In this document: one piece after another, positions 40,256-48,545 of the stretch
Layout: the number at the start of each line of letters is the position of its first letter
Position numbering within the stretch: the first letter of the stretch is position 1
Assembly (NCBI RefSeq): GCF_900103835.1
Contig: NZ_FNID01000012.1
Location: 1 to 64,000 of the forward strand
Source of the DNA: Acetanaerobacterium elongatum
GTDB lineage: Bacteria > Bacillota > Clostridia > Oscillospirales > Ruminococcaceae
Direction of reading: 5' to 3'
DNA: 64,000 bases
Made by a program: the position numbers and the translations under genes
Notes under the pieces: model-generated
Databases searched by the model: none
What the model saw: only the letters and a program-made list of their open reading frames with translations
Told to the model about the DNA's origin: nothing

Positions 40256-40267
40256 GGGGGCGGTACA

Positions 40268-41698
40268 GTGTCGCAGACCTTTGGTGCGGTATTCAAGCTG
40301 ACGGATAACTATACCGCCACCATGACAAAGATTATGAACTCCACTGATTCGGCAGAGAATAAGATAAAGAAAGCCAAGAAGGCAAACGAGGAATATTCGA
40401 ACAGCTTTAAAAGGATTAAAAACAGTGCGCAGGACGCTGGCGGTGGTCTTAACACCATTATGAATAGGCTGACTGGTATGATTACTCTTGCCTATGCGGG
40501 GCGGAAGGCCTTTGACCTGATGATGTCGGCACTGAATACCTCCGCACTGCAGAAGACGCAGGAAACCACATTTCAGGCACTGCTGAAAAATGATAAGGTT
40601 GGCTCGCAGCTCTATCAATATGTCGGTCAGTACGCGCAGAAATCTGCGTTAGGACGCGAGGATATCGCAAAAGGAGTAACCTCTTTCCTTTCTACGACGC
40701 GCGACCTTAACCAGATTGAGCGCCTCATCAAGATGACCGAGCGCCTGTATGCGAAGGACCCCACGCAGGGTGCTCAGGGCGCAGTATTCGCGCTCAAGGA
40801 GGTACTCGCGGGCGACGTGGTATCCATGCGCGACCGCTACGGTATTACCGGCTTCAGCGGCGAAAAGATTCGCAACATGTCAGCGCAAGGCGATACCGCT
40901 GGGATGCTTGATTATATCGACCAGCAGCTTAACCGCTTCGGCGCGACGCAGGAGGTGGTTGACCGCAATTTTGCTGGGCTACTTACGCAGGCGAACGTAT
41001 TCGCTTCCAACATGAAGACCGCCATCGGCGATGCTGCAACGCCGGTTATGGAAAACCTTGCCGGTGTGATGATGCGCCTTAATGAGATGATGCAGGCGGG
41101 CAGATTTCAGCCGTTCATCAACATGATGGTAAACGGCATGCAGATGATCGGCAACGGGATTGCATGGGTGGTGGAGAACATCAACGTTATCGCGCCGCTG
41201 GTTGTAGGCTTTACGACCTCCATTTTGATATACAAGGGCGCCATGATGGTAGCGGCACTCTGGACGACCATTACAGGCATAGCAGTTAACGCCTTGGCAG
41301 GAAACCTAATAATGGCCGGTGCAATCCTTGCCGGTGTAACTGCCGGGGCGCTTACGCTCTCCGCTGCCTTTCAGGATATCGACGCAAGCGGCGTAAAAGA
41401 CCTTAACGGAGTAAACCCCTCGGAGCTTTCAAAGGGCTTAGCTTCCGCGCCCGTAGAGGTAACCAACTCCTCGGCCATCCCCGTAAAGGGCGAAGTATCC
41501 ATCGAGAGCGAGGACATGCGCTATCTTATCGACCTTGAAAGCCAAAAGTTTTTTGCAAAGTTTTCGGTGGCCCACCTTGCACCGCAGATAAATAACACTT
41601 TTGGGGATATCCACCAAACCGCAGATGTTTCCCAAATTGAAGGGGTTATAGCCAATATCATTACCGAAGAAATCGAAACCTGCGCGGATGGAGTGTGA
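40268..41698 (+). CDS. Tail tape measure protein (short)
   Basis: A 476-residue tape measure: coiled N-terminus (FGAVFKLTDNYTATMTKIMNSTDSAENKIKKAKKANEEY), MNRLTGMITLAYAGRKAFDLMMSALN, GREDIAKGVTSFLSTTRDLNQIERLIKMTERLYA, and membrane-like segments near 305-370 (VIAPLVVGFTTSILIYKGAMMVAALWTTITGIAVNA). At ~1.5 angstrom per residue the tail would be only about 70 nm. GTG start after GGGGGCGG. Confidence 0.9.
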   Translation: MSQTFGAVFKLTDNYTATMTKIMNSTDSAENKIKKAKKANEEYSNSFKRIKNSAQDAGGGLNTIMNRLTGMITLAYAGRKAFDLMMSALNTSALQKTQETTFQALLKNDKVGSQLYQYVGQYAQKSALGREDIAKGVTSFLSTTRDLNQIERLIKMTERLYAKDPTQGAQGAVFALKEVLAGDVVSMRDRYGITGFSGEKIRNMSAQGDTAGMLDYIDQQLNRFGATQEVVDRNFAGLLTQANVFASNMKTAIGDAATPVMENLAGVMMRLNEMMQAGRFQPFINMMVNGMQMIGNGIAWVVENINVIAPLVVGFTTSILIYKGAMMVAALWTTITGIAVNALAGNLIMAGAILAGVTAGALTLSAAFQDIDASGVKDLNGVNPSELSKGLASAPVEVTNSSAIPVKGEVSIESEDMRYLIDLESQKFFAKFSVAHLAPQINNTFGDIHQTADVSQIEGVIANIITEEIETCADGV

Positions 41699-41703
41699 AA
41701 CTA

Positions 41704-42447
41704 ATGTACAACATATTCATCGGGGACATTGAGCTTTACGGCATCGAGGAATTTACCGAGACCGGAGGACGGGATATAGAAACGCACAGCACCCTTGGAA
41801 CGGGTGCTGTGCCTCTGTATGGTGATAAAGATTTACGGTCGTGGAGTATCTCTTGCGAACTGACCAATATCAAGCAATCCTACCATGATGTATTTACCCA
41901 GGCATCTGATATCTTCGCTGCGTTTGACGCATGGCTTACAAGCGGCGCCGAGCAGCGGCTGGTAGTAGTCAACGGTGATTACACCCTGTCTCAGATGGTA
42001 ATACTCAAGAACTACAAGAAGCCTGAGAAATCACAGGGTGTATACGATGTGAGCATTGAGCTGTTGGAATACAAGGAAGTCAGCGTTCGCACGGCGGATA
42101 TTCCGTATATCCAGCGCCCCGGGAAGATACCGGCGGTGCCGAAAGCGCTGGCGGGCAACCCGGCAACATTTACGAAAAAGGAAGATATTGATGCGGCGTT
42201 TAAGAGGTATAGGGCGGCAAAAGAGGGGCAACTTTTAGCGCTGGATAAAAGGGATACTTTAAGTCTTCAAGCGGATTTAAGCATAAGGAATGATGCGCTA
42301 TTGGGTGAACCTGCTGGACGCAACCTTGATAAGGCTTTAGGTACAACTGATTTACATACTTTTCAATACATTGGTAGAGCTTACGACGATTGGGCGAGAA
42401 GATTCGCGGACAATTTAACAAAGCTCAATACCCCATTTATGGGTTAG
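41704..42447 (+). CDS. Baseplate protein, XkdP-like N-terminal domain without LysM
   Basis: A 247-residue protein. The first ~150 residues (YNIFIGDIELYGIEEFTETGGRDIETHSTLGTGAVPLYGDKDLRSWSISCEL...VVVNGDYTLSQMVILKNYKKPEKSQGVYDVSIELLEYKE) match the N-terminal domain of XkdP-type proteins. The C-terminal half lacks the LysM repeat usually found there and is replaced by a helical, less GC-rich segment ending near the inverted moron gene. An ATG 9 nt after GGAG is used; a GTG three codons earlier overlaps the tape measure stop. Confidence 0.75.
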   Translation: MYNIFIGDIELYGIEEFTETGGRDIETHSTLGTGAVPLYGDKDLRSWSISCELTNIKQSYHDVFTQASDIFAAFDAWLTSGAEQRLVVVNGDYTLSQMVILKNYKKPEKSQGVYDVSIELLEYKEVSVRTADIPYIQRPGKIPAVPKALAGNPATFTKKEDIDAAFKRYRAAKEGQLLALDKRDTLSLQADLSIRNDALLGEPAGRNLDKALGTTDLHTFQYIGRAYDDWARRFADNLTKLNTPFMG

Positions 42448-42462
42448 CAATGGACGATAGTT

Positions 42463-42774
42463 TCATAATATTTTCTGACATTCATCTGCGTTAAGCACAT
42501 GGTAGGATTTAAATATTTTTAACATTTCACTCGTCTTATCATCTATCTGTTCAAGGTGGTAGAGTGATGCGGCTAGATAAAATAAAGCTACCGCAATTAT
42601 AATCGTAATAAACCATGTAATTAACATGGCGGTAAAATATACCGTATAGATATCGTGTGATTGCCCAGCAGTATTCAGTACATTACCAACAACTCCTCCA
42701 ATGACAATACCCAGCACTAAACCACCGATTAAAACTACCCAAGCTAAAATATTATATACTGTTGATCTAATCAT
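42463..42774 (-). CDS. Membrane-protein moron inside the tail operon
   Basis: A 103-residue protein on the opposite strand to all tail genes. Two strong membrane helices (ILAWVVLIGGLVLGIVIGGVVGNVLN and FTAMLITWFITIIIAVALFYLAASLYH) and a polar C-terminus. AT-richer than its neighbours. It has its own promoter and ribosome binding site (AAAGGAG). Inverted, autonomously expressed single genes in late operons are typical of morons expressed in the lysogen, often acting at the membrane in superinfection exclusion or host fitness. No family is recognised. Confidence 0.8.
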   Translation of the reverse strand: MIRSTVYNILAWVVLIGGLVLGIVIGGVVGNVLNTAGQSHDIYTVYFTAMLITWFITIIIAVALFYLAASLYHLEQIDDKTSEMLKIFKSYHVLNADECQKIL

Positions 42775-42796
42775 TTTCTGTCAACTCCTTTCCCCC

Positions 42797-42825
42797 AATA
42801 TACCACTATATACTCTAATTTACAA
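42797..42825 (-). promoter_or_regulatory. Promoter of the moron gene
   Basis: On the minus strand TTGTAA, 17 bp, TATATT, just upstream of the moron's ribosome binding site. Confidence 0.75.
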
Positions 42826-42842
42826 CCTTTGGAGGTGACCCG

Positions 42843-43817
42843 ATGGAACTCCTTTTAGAAAACGCAGAAGTAGGTAAAGTCCTTGACCTCACTGATATTG
42901 CGGAGAAAATTAAATTTCAAGACCAGTGGAACAACGGCACCGCGAAGTTTTGTTTTGAATATCCGGCACAGGTAGGCGACATGTACCCCAACGGTTCGGT
43001 GGTGAGGTTCAAGTATGCTAACGCAGGCATCTTCTTCGGATACCTCTTTACCACCTCACAAGATAAGAGCACATATAAATGCACCTGTTACGACCAGCTG
43101 CGGTACATGAAGGCCAGCGATACGGTGATGCGTAAGAAGATGACGCTCACCCAGTTTGTCAACCTCTGCGCGGCGAACCTTCAGCTAAGGGTAGGAAAGT
43201 TCGATAACACTGAGCTGGTGTTGGACGATTACCTGTTTGATGGCAAAACCTATCTCGACATGGTGTACGACAGCATCAAGGAGAACCTGCTCGGTAACGG
43301 GTATTACTATACCCTGTATGACAACTTCGGCGCGCTTGACCTGCGGGATACGCTGGATCTGCGTCTGCCGCTTGTGCTGGGCGATTACTCGCTGGCTACT
43401 GATTTTGAGTACAGCAAAAGCATTGACGAGGATACCTACAACTACGTCAAGGTGGCGCAAGACAACAAGGATGCGGGCGTGCGGAACAGCTACTGCGCCG
43501 AGGATGTCGGCAACATGAAGCGGTGGGGCAAGCTGATGTTCTATCATAAAAGCAGCGGCAATAAAAACGAGGCACAGCTCGCGGAGCTTGCCAACAACAT
43601 TCTTGCTGCCAAGAACCGAGAAACGCAGACGCTCTCCATTGAAGCCATCGGTGACGTAAGAGTACGTGGCGGCAGCGGTATCAAGGTTGAAATTGCCGAG
43701 GCGGGGCTTGACCTGTGGGCGGTGGTAGACAATGTAACCCACGAATTTACTCGGTCGATTCACACAATGAAGTTAAACCTGATTATAGGGGGGCCTCTTA
43801 GTGTCAAATCTACATAG
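42843..43817 (+). CDS. Baseplate hub protein (XkdQ-like)
   Basis: A 324-residue hub protein: ELLLENAEVGKVLDLTDIAEKIKFQDQWNNGTAKFCFEYP, GIFFGYLFTTSQDKSTYKCTCYDQLRYMKASDTVMRKKMTLTQFVNLCA, and C-terminal MKLNLIIGG. This is the XkdQ/YqbQ family of PBSX-like phages, forming the hub of the baseplate. GGAGGTGA ribosome binding site; overlaps the next gene by 17 nt. Confidence 0.92.
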   Translation: MELLLENAEVGKVLDLTDIAEKIKFQDQWNNGTAKFCFEYPAQVGDMYPNGSVVRFKYANAGIFFGYLFTTSQDKSTYKCTCYDQLRYMKASDTVMRKKMTLTQFVNLCAANLQLRVGKFDNTELVLDDYLFDGKTYLDMVYDSIKENLLGNGYYYTLYDNFGALDLRDTLDLRLPLVLGDYSLATDFEYSKSIDEDTYNYVKVAQDNKDAGVRNSYCAEDVGNMKRWGKLMFYHKSSGNKNEAQLAELANNILAAKNRETQTLSIEAIGDVRVRGGSGIKVEIAEAGLDLWAVVDNVTHEFTRSIHTMKLNLIIGGPLSVKST

Positions 43818-44118
43818 TGCAATCAAGCGGGTTGCGCTCAACAGTATGAACAACGAAAATCTCGCCGATGTGGTATATGCCACCTATACTGGAAGCGGTC
43901 TAAAAATAGACGGGAAACCCGTTGCTGTACCCGTAAACATGATAGATATTCCTCATCATCTTACGGATTATGACGTGGATATGCAGGAAGTGCAGGGAGG
44001 GGCTCTGGTTGGAGAGCGAAAAACCTATCGCGTTTTTAATGCACTCAAGAAGAATGAGCGTGTAAGTGCGGTGCAGAAACGCGGCTCACAGCGCTACGCC
44101 ATCATTGATCGGCTGTAG
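43801..44118 (+). CDS. DUF2577 (XkdR-like) baseplate protein
   Basis: A 105-residue protein: LHSAIKRVALNSMNNENLADVVYATYTGSGLKIDGKP, IPHHLTDYDVDMQEVQGGA, then LKKNERVSAVQKRGSQRYAIIDRL. This is the DUF2577 pattern (L-x-GERV-V-x-QGGQ-y-vlDR). GTG start. Confidence 0.9.
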   Translation: MSNLHSAIKRVALNSMNNENLADVVYATYTGSGLKIDGKPVAVPVNMIDIPHHLTDYDVDMQEVQGGALVGERKTYRVFNALKKNERVSAVQKRGSQRYAIIDRL

Positions 44119-44130
44119 GGAGGGGTATGT

Positions 44131-44538
44131 ATGTTGCCACAGTTAGGATATCTGAACACAAGCACCGATTACACGCATTTACGGCTCCCGTCAAAAACCT
44201 ATAAGCTCGACATCAACAGCGGCCACATTCGTGGTCACACCGACGAGCTGTCAGCGATGGAGCAGGCTGTATATAAGATTCTTGCCACTGAACGCTTTTG
44301 GTACCATATCTACACGCCAAACTACGGGGTGGAGCTGGACGGGCTTGTTGGATCCCGCAGAGAATATATCAAAGGCGACATTGCTCGGCGACTGAGTGAG
44401 GCACTTACCGCTGATGACCGAATTACTGGTATAAGGAATTTAAACGTTTCCTTTAGTGGCGAGGAAGCTGGCGTATCTTTTATTGTGGGCACCATTTACG
44501 GAGACGTCATTGTGGAAAGGAGGGTGGCTCTTGGCTGA
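44131..44538 (+). CDS. DUF2634 (XkdS-like) baseplate protein
   Basis: A 135-residue protein: PSKTYKLDINSGHIRGHTDELSAMEQAVYKILATERFWYHIYTPNYGVELDGLVG is the GpW/Gp25-like baseplate wedge pattern of DUF2634. It ends in a ribosome binding site (AAAGGAGG) for the overlapping next gene. Confidence 0.92.
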   Translation: MLPQLGYLNTSTDYTHLRLPSKTYKLDINSGHIRGHTDELSAMEQAVYKILATERFWYHIYTPNYGVELDGLVGSRREYIKGDIARRLSEALTADDRITGIRNLNVSFSGEEAGVSFIVGTIYGDVIVERRVALG

Positions 44539-45613
44539 GAATTATGAGTTCCGATACATACTTAATGAAATGCTTGCGGGTGTTCCCGATACCTTAGATA
44601 AACGCGAGGGCAGCATCATCTATGACACACTGGCCCCAGTTGCATATGAGGTGGCAAAACAGAACTACCTCATTTCCAGCCTGATGAGCCTGTTGTTTCC
44701 GGACACCTCGCAGGAGATATGGCTCGACCGCAACGCCGACAATTTCGGTCTTGCCCGCAGGGAGGCTACCTGCGCGACCAGAAGGGTGCTTGTGCAGGAC
44801 AGCAACGGAGCGCCACTCGACGTGCCCCTAAGCAGTCGTTTCCGAGTGGAGGATCTAACGCTGCAGGTCACCGAAAAGATAGCGGCGGGAGAATTCAAGG
44901 CTGTCGCGGAGCAGGCGGGAACCATCGGCAACCGGTATACGGGGGAACTGCTGCCGGTTGACAATATAGTCGGCCTGGGAACGGCAATGCTTGCAGACGT
45001 ATTGATACCTGCATCCGATACGGAAACCGATGAAGAACTGCGCGGCAGGCTGTACGATTATCTGCGGAAAACACCCTTCGGCGGGAATATCGCGGATTAT
45101 GAGCAAAAAACGCTGGGCATTGAAGGTGTTGGAGCGGTTGCGGTGTTTACCGCGCAGAATATCGGCGCGGGCCTTGTACGGCTTATCATAGCCGACGAGC
45201 AGATACAGCCCGCCACCGAGGAGCTTATTACAAGGGTTAAAAACACGTTTGTGGGTGACCGTAACGGTACGGGTATGGCCCCCATCGGGCACCTTGTCAC
45301 CGTTGGCACCGCAAGCCTGCTGACGGTTGACATCACGGCACAGGTAAAGTTGAAAACCGGCGCCAGTTTTGCGCTAATCGAGCCGCTTATTAAACAGGCG
45401 GCGCAGGGTTATATCGGCGGAATCGGCTTTAAGGAGGGCATCGTCTACCGCGCAAAGTTAATATCGCATATGCTCAACGCCTCTGATGCCATCCTTGATG
45501 TCAGAGGCGTTACCATTAACGGCGCCGCCGAAAACCTTACCCTAACTAAGACAGCGTATGATTATCAGATACCGTCAATCGGTACGATTACCGTTACGGA
45601 GGTGACGGCCTGA
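44531..45613 (+). CDS. Baseplate J-like protein (XkdT-like)
   Basis: A 360-residue baseplate wedge protein: YEFRYILNEMLAGVPDTLDKREGSIIYDTLAPVAYEVAKQNYLISSLMSLLFPDTSQEIWLDRNADNFGLARREAT, and the ADVLIPASDTETDEELRGRLYDYLRKTPFGGNIADYEQKTLGIEGVGAV segment diagnostic of Baseplate_J proteins. TTG start behind AAAGGAGG within the previous gene. Confidence 0.95.
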   Translation: MAENYEFRYILNEMLAGVPDTLDKREGSIIYDTLAPVAYEVAKQNYLISSLMSLLFPDTSQEIWLDRNADNFGLARREATCATRRVLVQDSNGAPLDVPLSSRFRVEDLTLQVTEKIAAGEFKAVAEQAGTIGNRYTGELLPVDNIVGLGTAMLADVLIPASDTETDEELRGRLYDYLRKTPFGGNIADYEQKTLGIEGVGAVAVFTAQNIGAGLVRLIIADEQIQPATEELITRVKNTFVGDRNGTGMAPIGHLVTVGTASLLTVDITAQVKLKTGASFALIEPLIKQAAQGYIGGIGFKEGIVYRAKLISHMLNASDAILDVRGVTINGAAENLTLTKTAYDYQIPSIGTITVTEVTA

Positions 45614-46269
45614 TGTTTTATGACCTAAAACCTGAGTACAAAGCACACCTACCGCCGTACTACGAGAACATCGCAGAGATTTCGGTTCTCGATACGGTTA
45701 TCATCGAACAGCTTGAGAAGATTCAAAGCCGGATACGACTGCTTGCCGAAAGTCGGTTTGTAGAGCTTACTAATGTCGATGGGGTAAAGCGATGGGAAAG
45801 TATCCTAGCACTCAATAGCCCTATTAAAAGCACACTACAGTCCCGTAAGAACGCAGTGAAGGCCAAACTAATGTCAAAGCCACCCATAACAATTGAAACT
45901 CTGCGGGCCGTGATTGAAACCTACCTTGGGGTGCCGGTTAATATGGTTACGTGGACTCTGCCGGACATACCAAACTGGTATGTTTTTGGGAAAGCCACAT
46001 GGGGTGATGTTGAAAAGACATTTTGGAGAGATTACCTGCCGACCGGTACGCCTTATACTATCGATGTCTACTATCGTGGTTTTGAGAAATTGCCGGACTT
46101 AGATCCGTTGTATGCAACCATTAACGAGCTCATACCCGCAAATATCGTTGTCAATATTCATTACGCCTATGCAACATGGCGCGAGGCGCAGGTGCAATAC
46201 CCAACGTGGCAACAGATTTGCGAACATACATGGAATCATATTATGTTAGGAGCGTGGCTGAATGCCTAA
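45613..46269 (+). CDS. DUF2313 / YmfQ-like baseplate-tail fibre linker
   Basis: A 218-residue protein: LPPYYENIAEISVLDTVIIEQLEKIQSRIRLLAESRFVELTNVDGVKRWESILAL at the N-terminus fits the DUF2313 (XkdU/YmfQ) family. The middle contains TIETLRAVIETYLGVPVNMV. One-base overlap with the J-like gene and 8 nt with the fibre. Confidence 0.86.
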   Translation: MFYDLKPEYKAHLPPYYENIAEISVLDTVIIEQLEKIQSRIRLLAESRFVELTNVDGVKRWESILALNSPIKSTLQSRKNAVKAKLMSKPPITIETLRAVIETYLGVPVNMVTWTLPDIPNWYVFGKATWGDVEKTFWRDYLPTGTPYTIDVYYRGFEKLPDLDPLYATINELIPANIVVNIHYAYATWREAQVQYPTWQQICEHTWNHIMLGAWLNA

Positions 46270-47431
46270 GTTAACAACAAATCTGCAATTAAAAAAGCCG
46301 TTGCTGGATGAGGCAGCGGATATCGAGGTCATTAACGAGAATATGGACAGGATTGATGCGGTTATAATTACGAAGAATAGCGCTCAGGCAATTCATCATG
46401 CCACCGCATGTACCGGTACGGGCAGACGTTACGAGCTCATAGTGCCGACACTCGACTACCCATTGCCGAGTGATTTTATCCTTACGTTTATACCGCATGT
46501 TGACGTACTGGATAATGCTGTGGTGGTTATTCGTAAATCAGCAGAAACACCGGACGAACAAAGCACAGTATTACCCATCATTACCAACGCCAACGAGACT
46601 GTACCGGCCGGATCATTTAAGGCAACTACCGTAACAATGCTTGCAATAGGAGGCGGGCGTGCTTTTTTTAAGCTTGGCGGCATCGGAAAGCCGCCGGAAA
46701 ACTGGTCTTTTCTGCAGGCAATTACACAGACAGGGCAATTTTTAGTAGAAGAAACCGGATGGTATCAGATACATGTTATTGGCCCAGGGGGTAACGGCGG
46801 AAAGGGTGGAACATCTGTATTATCGGGCGACAACAGTGGTCTCACTTATGTCATGGGAGGCGGAGGAGGAGGGGGTTCCGGTGGAGGCCTTGCAATATCC
46901 AGACTGTTCTTAAAAGCCGGAACAGTGATAAATATTACTGTTACTGCCTCCTATGTATCTTTTGGTTCCGACATAACATGCACTGCCGGATATGCAGGCC
47001 AGAACGGCGGTAACGCAGATATTAACAATGTCGGTGCTGCTGGCGCAGGAGCAACAAACGTTGGGACAGCAGTAGGAGGAAATTACATTAACTTACCCGG
47101 AAAGCCGGGCAAAAACGGTGTAAATGGCGCAAAATGGGGTGGAACAGCGCCAGCGAACCAAACAATAGGTGGAGCTGGAGGAGCTGCTGGAGACCCGCTT
47201 ACTGCAAGCAAGTATTATTCTTCACCTAAAGCTACGAGTGGAATGAATGCTAAAACATCAGACACCGCCAACAATATTCCTTTCATGTTTGGAGGCGCGG
47301 GTGCAGGACGCACGGGAGGAGTAATACCCAGCAATGCTTACTATAACTCGTATCCTGGCACAACGTATGCTGGCGCTGCAGCTGGTGGTGGGGCGCCTGG
47401 AGGCGTAGTAATTGAGAAAGGAGTTGCATAA
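46262..47431 (+). CDS. Glycine-rich tail fibre / adhesin
   Basis: A 389-residue protein. The N-terminal ~60 residues (TTNLQLKKPLLDEAADIEVINENMDRIDAVI) are the conserved baseplate-attachment part of Firmicutes tail fibres. Residues ~180-389 are extremely Gly/Ala/Asn-rich, with MGGGGGGGSGGGLA, AAGAGATNVG, GGAGGAAGDP and GGAGAGRTGG. This is reminiscent of the polyglycine helical sandwich of T-even Gp38 adhesins. It is the likely receptor-binding protein. Confidence 0.85.
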   Translation: MPKLTTNLQLKKPLLDEAADIEVINENMDRIDAVIITKNSAQAIHHATACTGTGRRYELIVPTLDYPLPSDFILTFIPHVDVLDNAVVVIRKSAETPDEQSTVLPIITNANETVPAGSFKATTVTMLAIGGGRAFFKLGGIGKPPENWSFLQAITQTGQFLVEETGWYQIHVIGPGGNGGKGGTSVLSGDNSGLTYVMGGGGGGGSGGGLAISRLFLKAGTVINITVTASYVSFGSDITCTAGYAGQNGGNADINNVGAAGAGATNVGTAVGGNYINLPGKPGKNGVNGAKWGGTAPANQTIGGAGGAAGDPLTASKYYSSPKATSGMNAKTSDTANNIPFMFGGAGAGRTGGVIPSNAYYNSYPGTTYAGAAAGGGAPGGVVIEKGVA

Positions 47432-47433
47432 TC

Positions 47434-48132
47434 ATGAGCAGACAGTTTGCGTTTGTACAAGCAGGTAAGGTAGAGGAGGTTGTTCCGTACATTATTGATA
47501 TCGGTGAAACATCCGTCAGCCTTGAAAATCGGGTATACAGTGATATCATCAAACTATATTTTGTAGAGATTCCCGAAGGCTTACCGGTTGAAGCAGGCTG
47601 GTATTATCAACAGGGTATGTTCCGCCGGCCGAACGCCGACGGCAGCGCTCCTGCCCTAATCGACATTGACGCCATTACACAACGGTATGACACAACCACA
47701 CTGGACGGTGCAAAGGCTGCCAAGCTTACCGAAATCAACACCGCCTGTGAACAGGCAATAACCGCGGGCGTGGATGTCACAACCACACAGGGTACAGAGC
47801 ATTTCAGCCTGACAGCCAACGACCAGATCAACATTGCCTTCTACGAGCAGCAGCTCTCGGCTGGAGCGGCGCAGGTACCATATCACGCCGATGGAGCCCT
47901 TTGCCGTATGTTCTCGGCAGATGAAATCAAAGATGTAGCTGCGGCTGCTGCCCGGCATAAACTTTATCACATCACCTACTGTAACCATCTGCGTGATTAC
48001 ATTAAGAGCCTCATCACCATCAAAGAGATAGACGGGGTTACATATGGGATGACATTGCCGGAAGCACTGCAGAGCAACTTAACGGCGATATTAACAGCCG
48101 CAGGAGGTACCACGGATGAAACAACTGCTTAA
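47434..48132 (+). CDS. DUF4376 tail fibre-associated protein
   Basis: A 232-residue protein. RQFAFVQAGKVEEVVPYIIDIGETSVSLENRVYSDIIKLYFVEIPEGLPVEAGWYYQQGMF is the usual N-terminus, and the C-terminal half (KAAKLTEINTACEQAITAGVDVTTTQGTEHFSLTANDQINI...YHADGALCRMFSADEI) is DUF4376. Proteins of this type follow tail fibre genes and probably assist fibre assembly or form part of the tip. Confidence 0.88.
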   Translation: MSRQFAFVQAGKVEEVVPYIIDIGETSVSLENRVYSDIIKLYFVEIPEGLPVEAGWYYQQGMFRRPNADGSAPALIDIDAITQRYDTTTLDGAKAAKLTEINTACEQAITAGVDVTTTQGTEHFSLTANDQINIAFYEQQLSAGAAQVPYHADGALCRMFSADEIKDVAAAAARHKLYHITYCNHLRDYIKSLITIKEIDGVTYGMTLPEALQSNLTAILTAAGGTTDETTA

Positions 48133-48532
48133 GCTATCAATCCTGTTTTGCATAGGTGGCCTGGTGTATAACCTCATTGAGATTATGCACCACGGGAGCA
48201 CCCACTGGTCAATGTTAATTGTTGGCGGGTTATGCTTTCTGCTCATCGGAGCCATCAATGAGCTTTATACCTTCGATATGGCGCTGCCCAGCCAGATGCT
48301 GATATCGGCTATTATCGTTACCGCCGTGGAACTTATCACCGGCCTTATTATCAACGTTGTCCTCGGTTGGAACGTGTGGGATTACAGTAATTTGCCGTAT
48401 AACCTCTGCGGACAGATCTGCTTGTTGTACTTCAATATCTGGTTTCTGCTGTCTCTTGCCGGTATCTTCCTCGATGATTGGCTGCGGTATTGGCTGTTCG
48501 ATGAGGAACGGCCGCGTTACAAGCTGCTTTAG
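48116..48532 (+). CDS. Four-span membrane protein (CmpB-like putative permease family)
   Basis: A 138-residue integral membrane protein: LLKLSILFCIGGLVYNLIEIMHHGSTHWSMLIVGGLCFLLIGAINELYTFDM then three more helices. The pattern WRGxSHWTMxxxGGxCFxxIGxxNE corresponds to the CmpB-type putative ABC permease family. No ATPase is nearby. In this place, between fibre and lysis genes, it might act as a membrane accessory or modify the host envelope. Overlaps the DUF4376 gene. Confidence 0.78.
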   Translation: MKQLLKLSILFCIGGLVYNLIEIMHHGSTHWSMLIVGGLCFLLIGAINELYTFDMALPSQMLISAIIVTAVELITGLIINVVLGWNVWDYSNLPYNLCGQICLLYFNIWFLLSLAGIFLDDWLRYWLFDEERPRYKLL

Positions 48533-48545
48533 GGGGTGTAGATAG

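Noticed and set aside
40089-40267. Frame break after the tail chaperone as a sequencing error or pseudogene
   Set aside because: The in-phase slippery heptamer and downstream stem, and the conserved extension, show programmed frameshifting instead.
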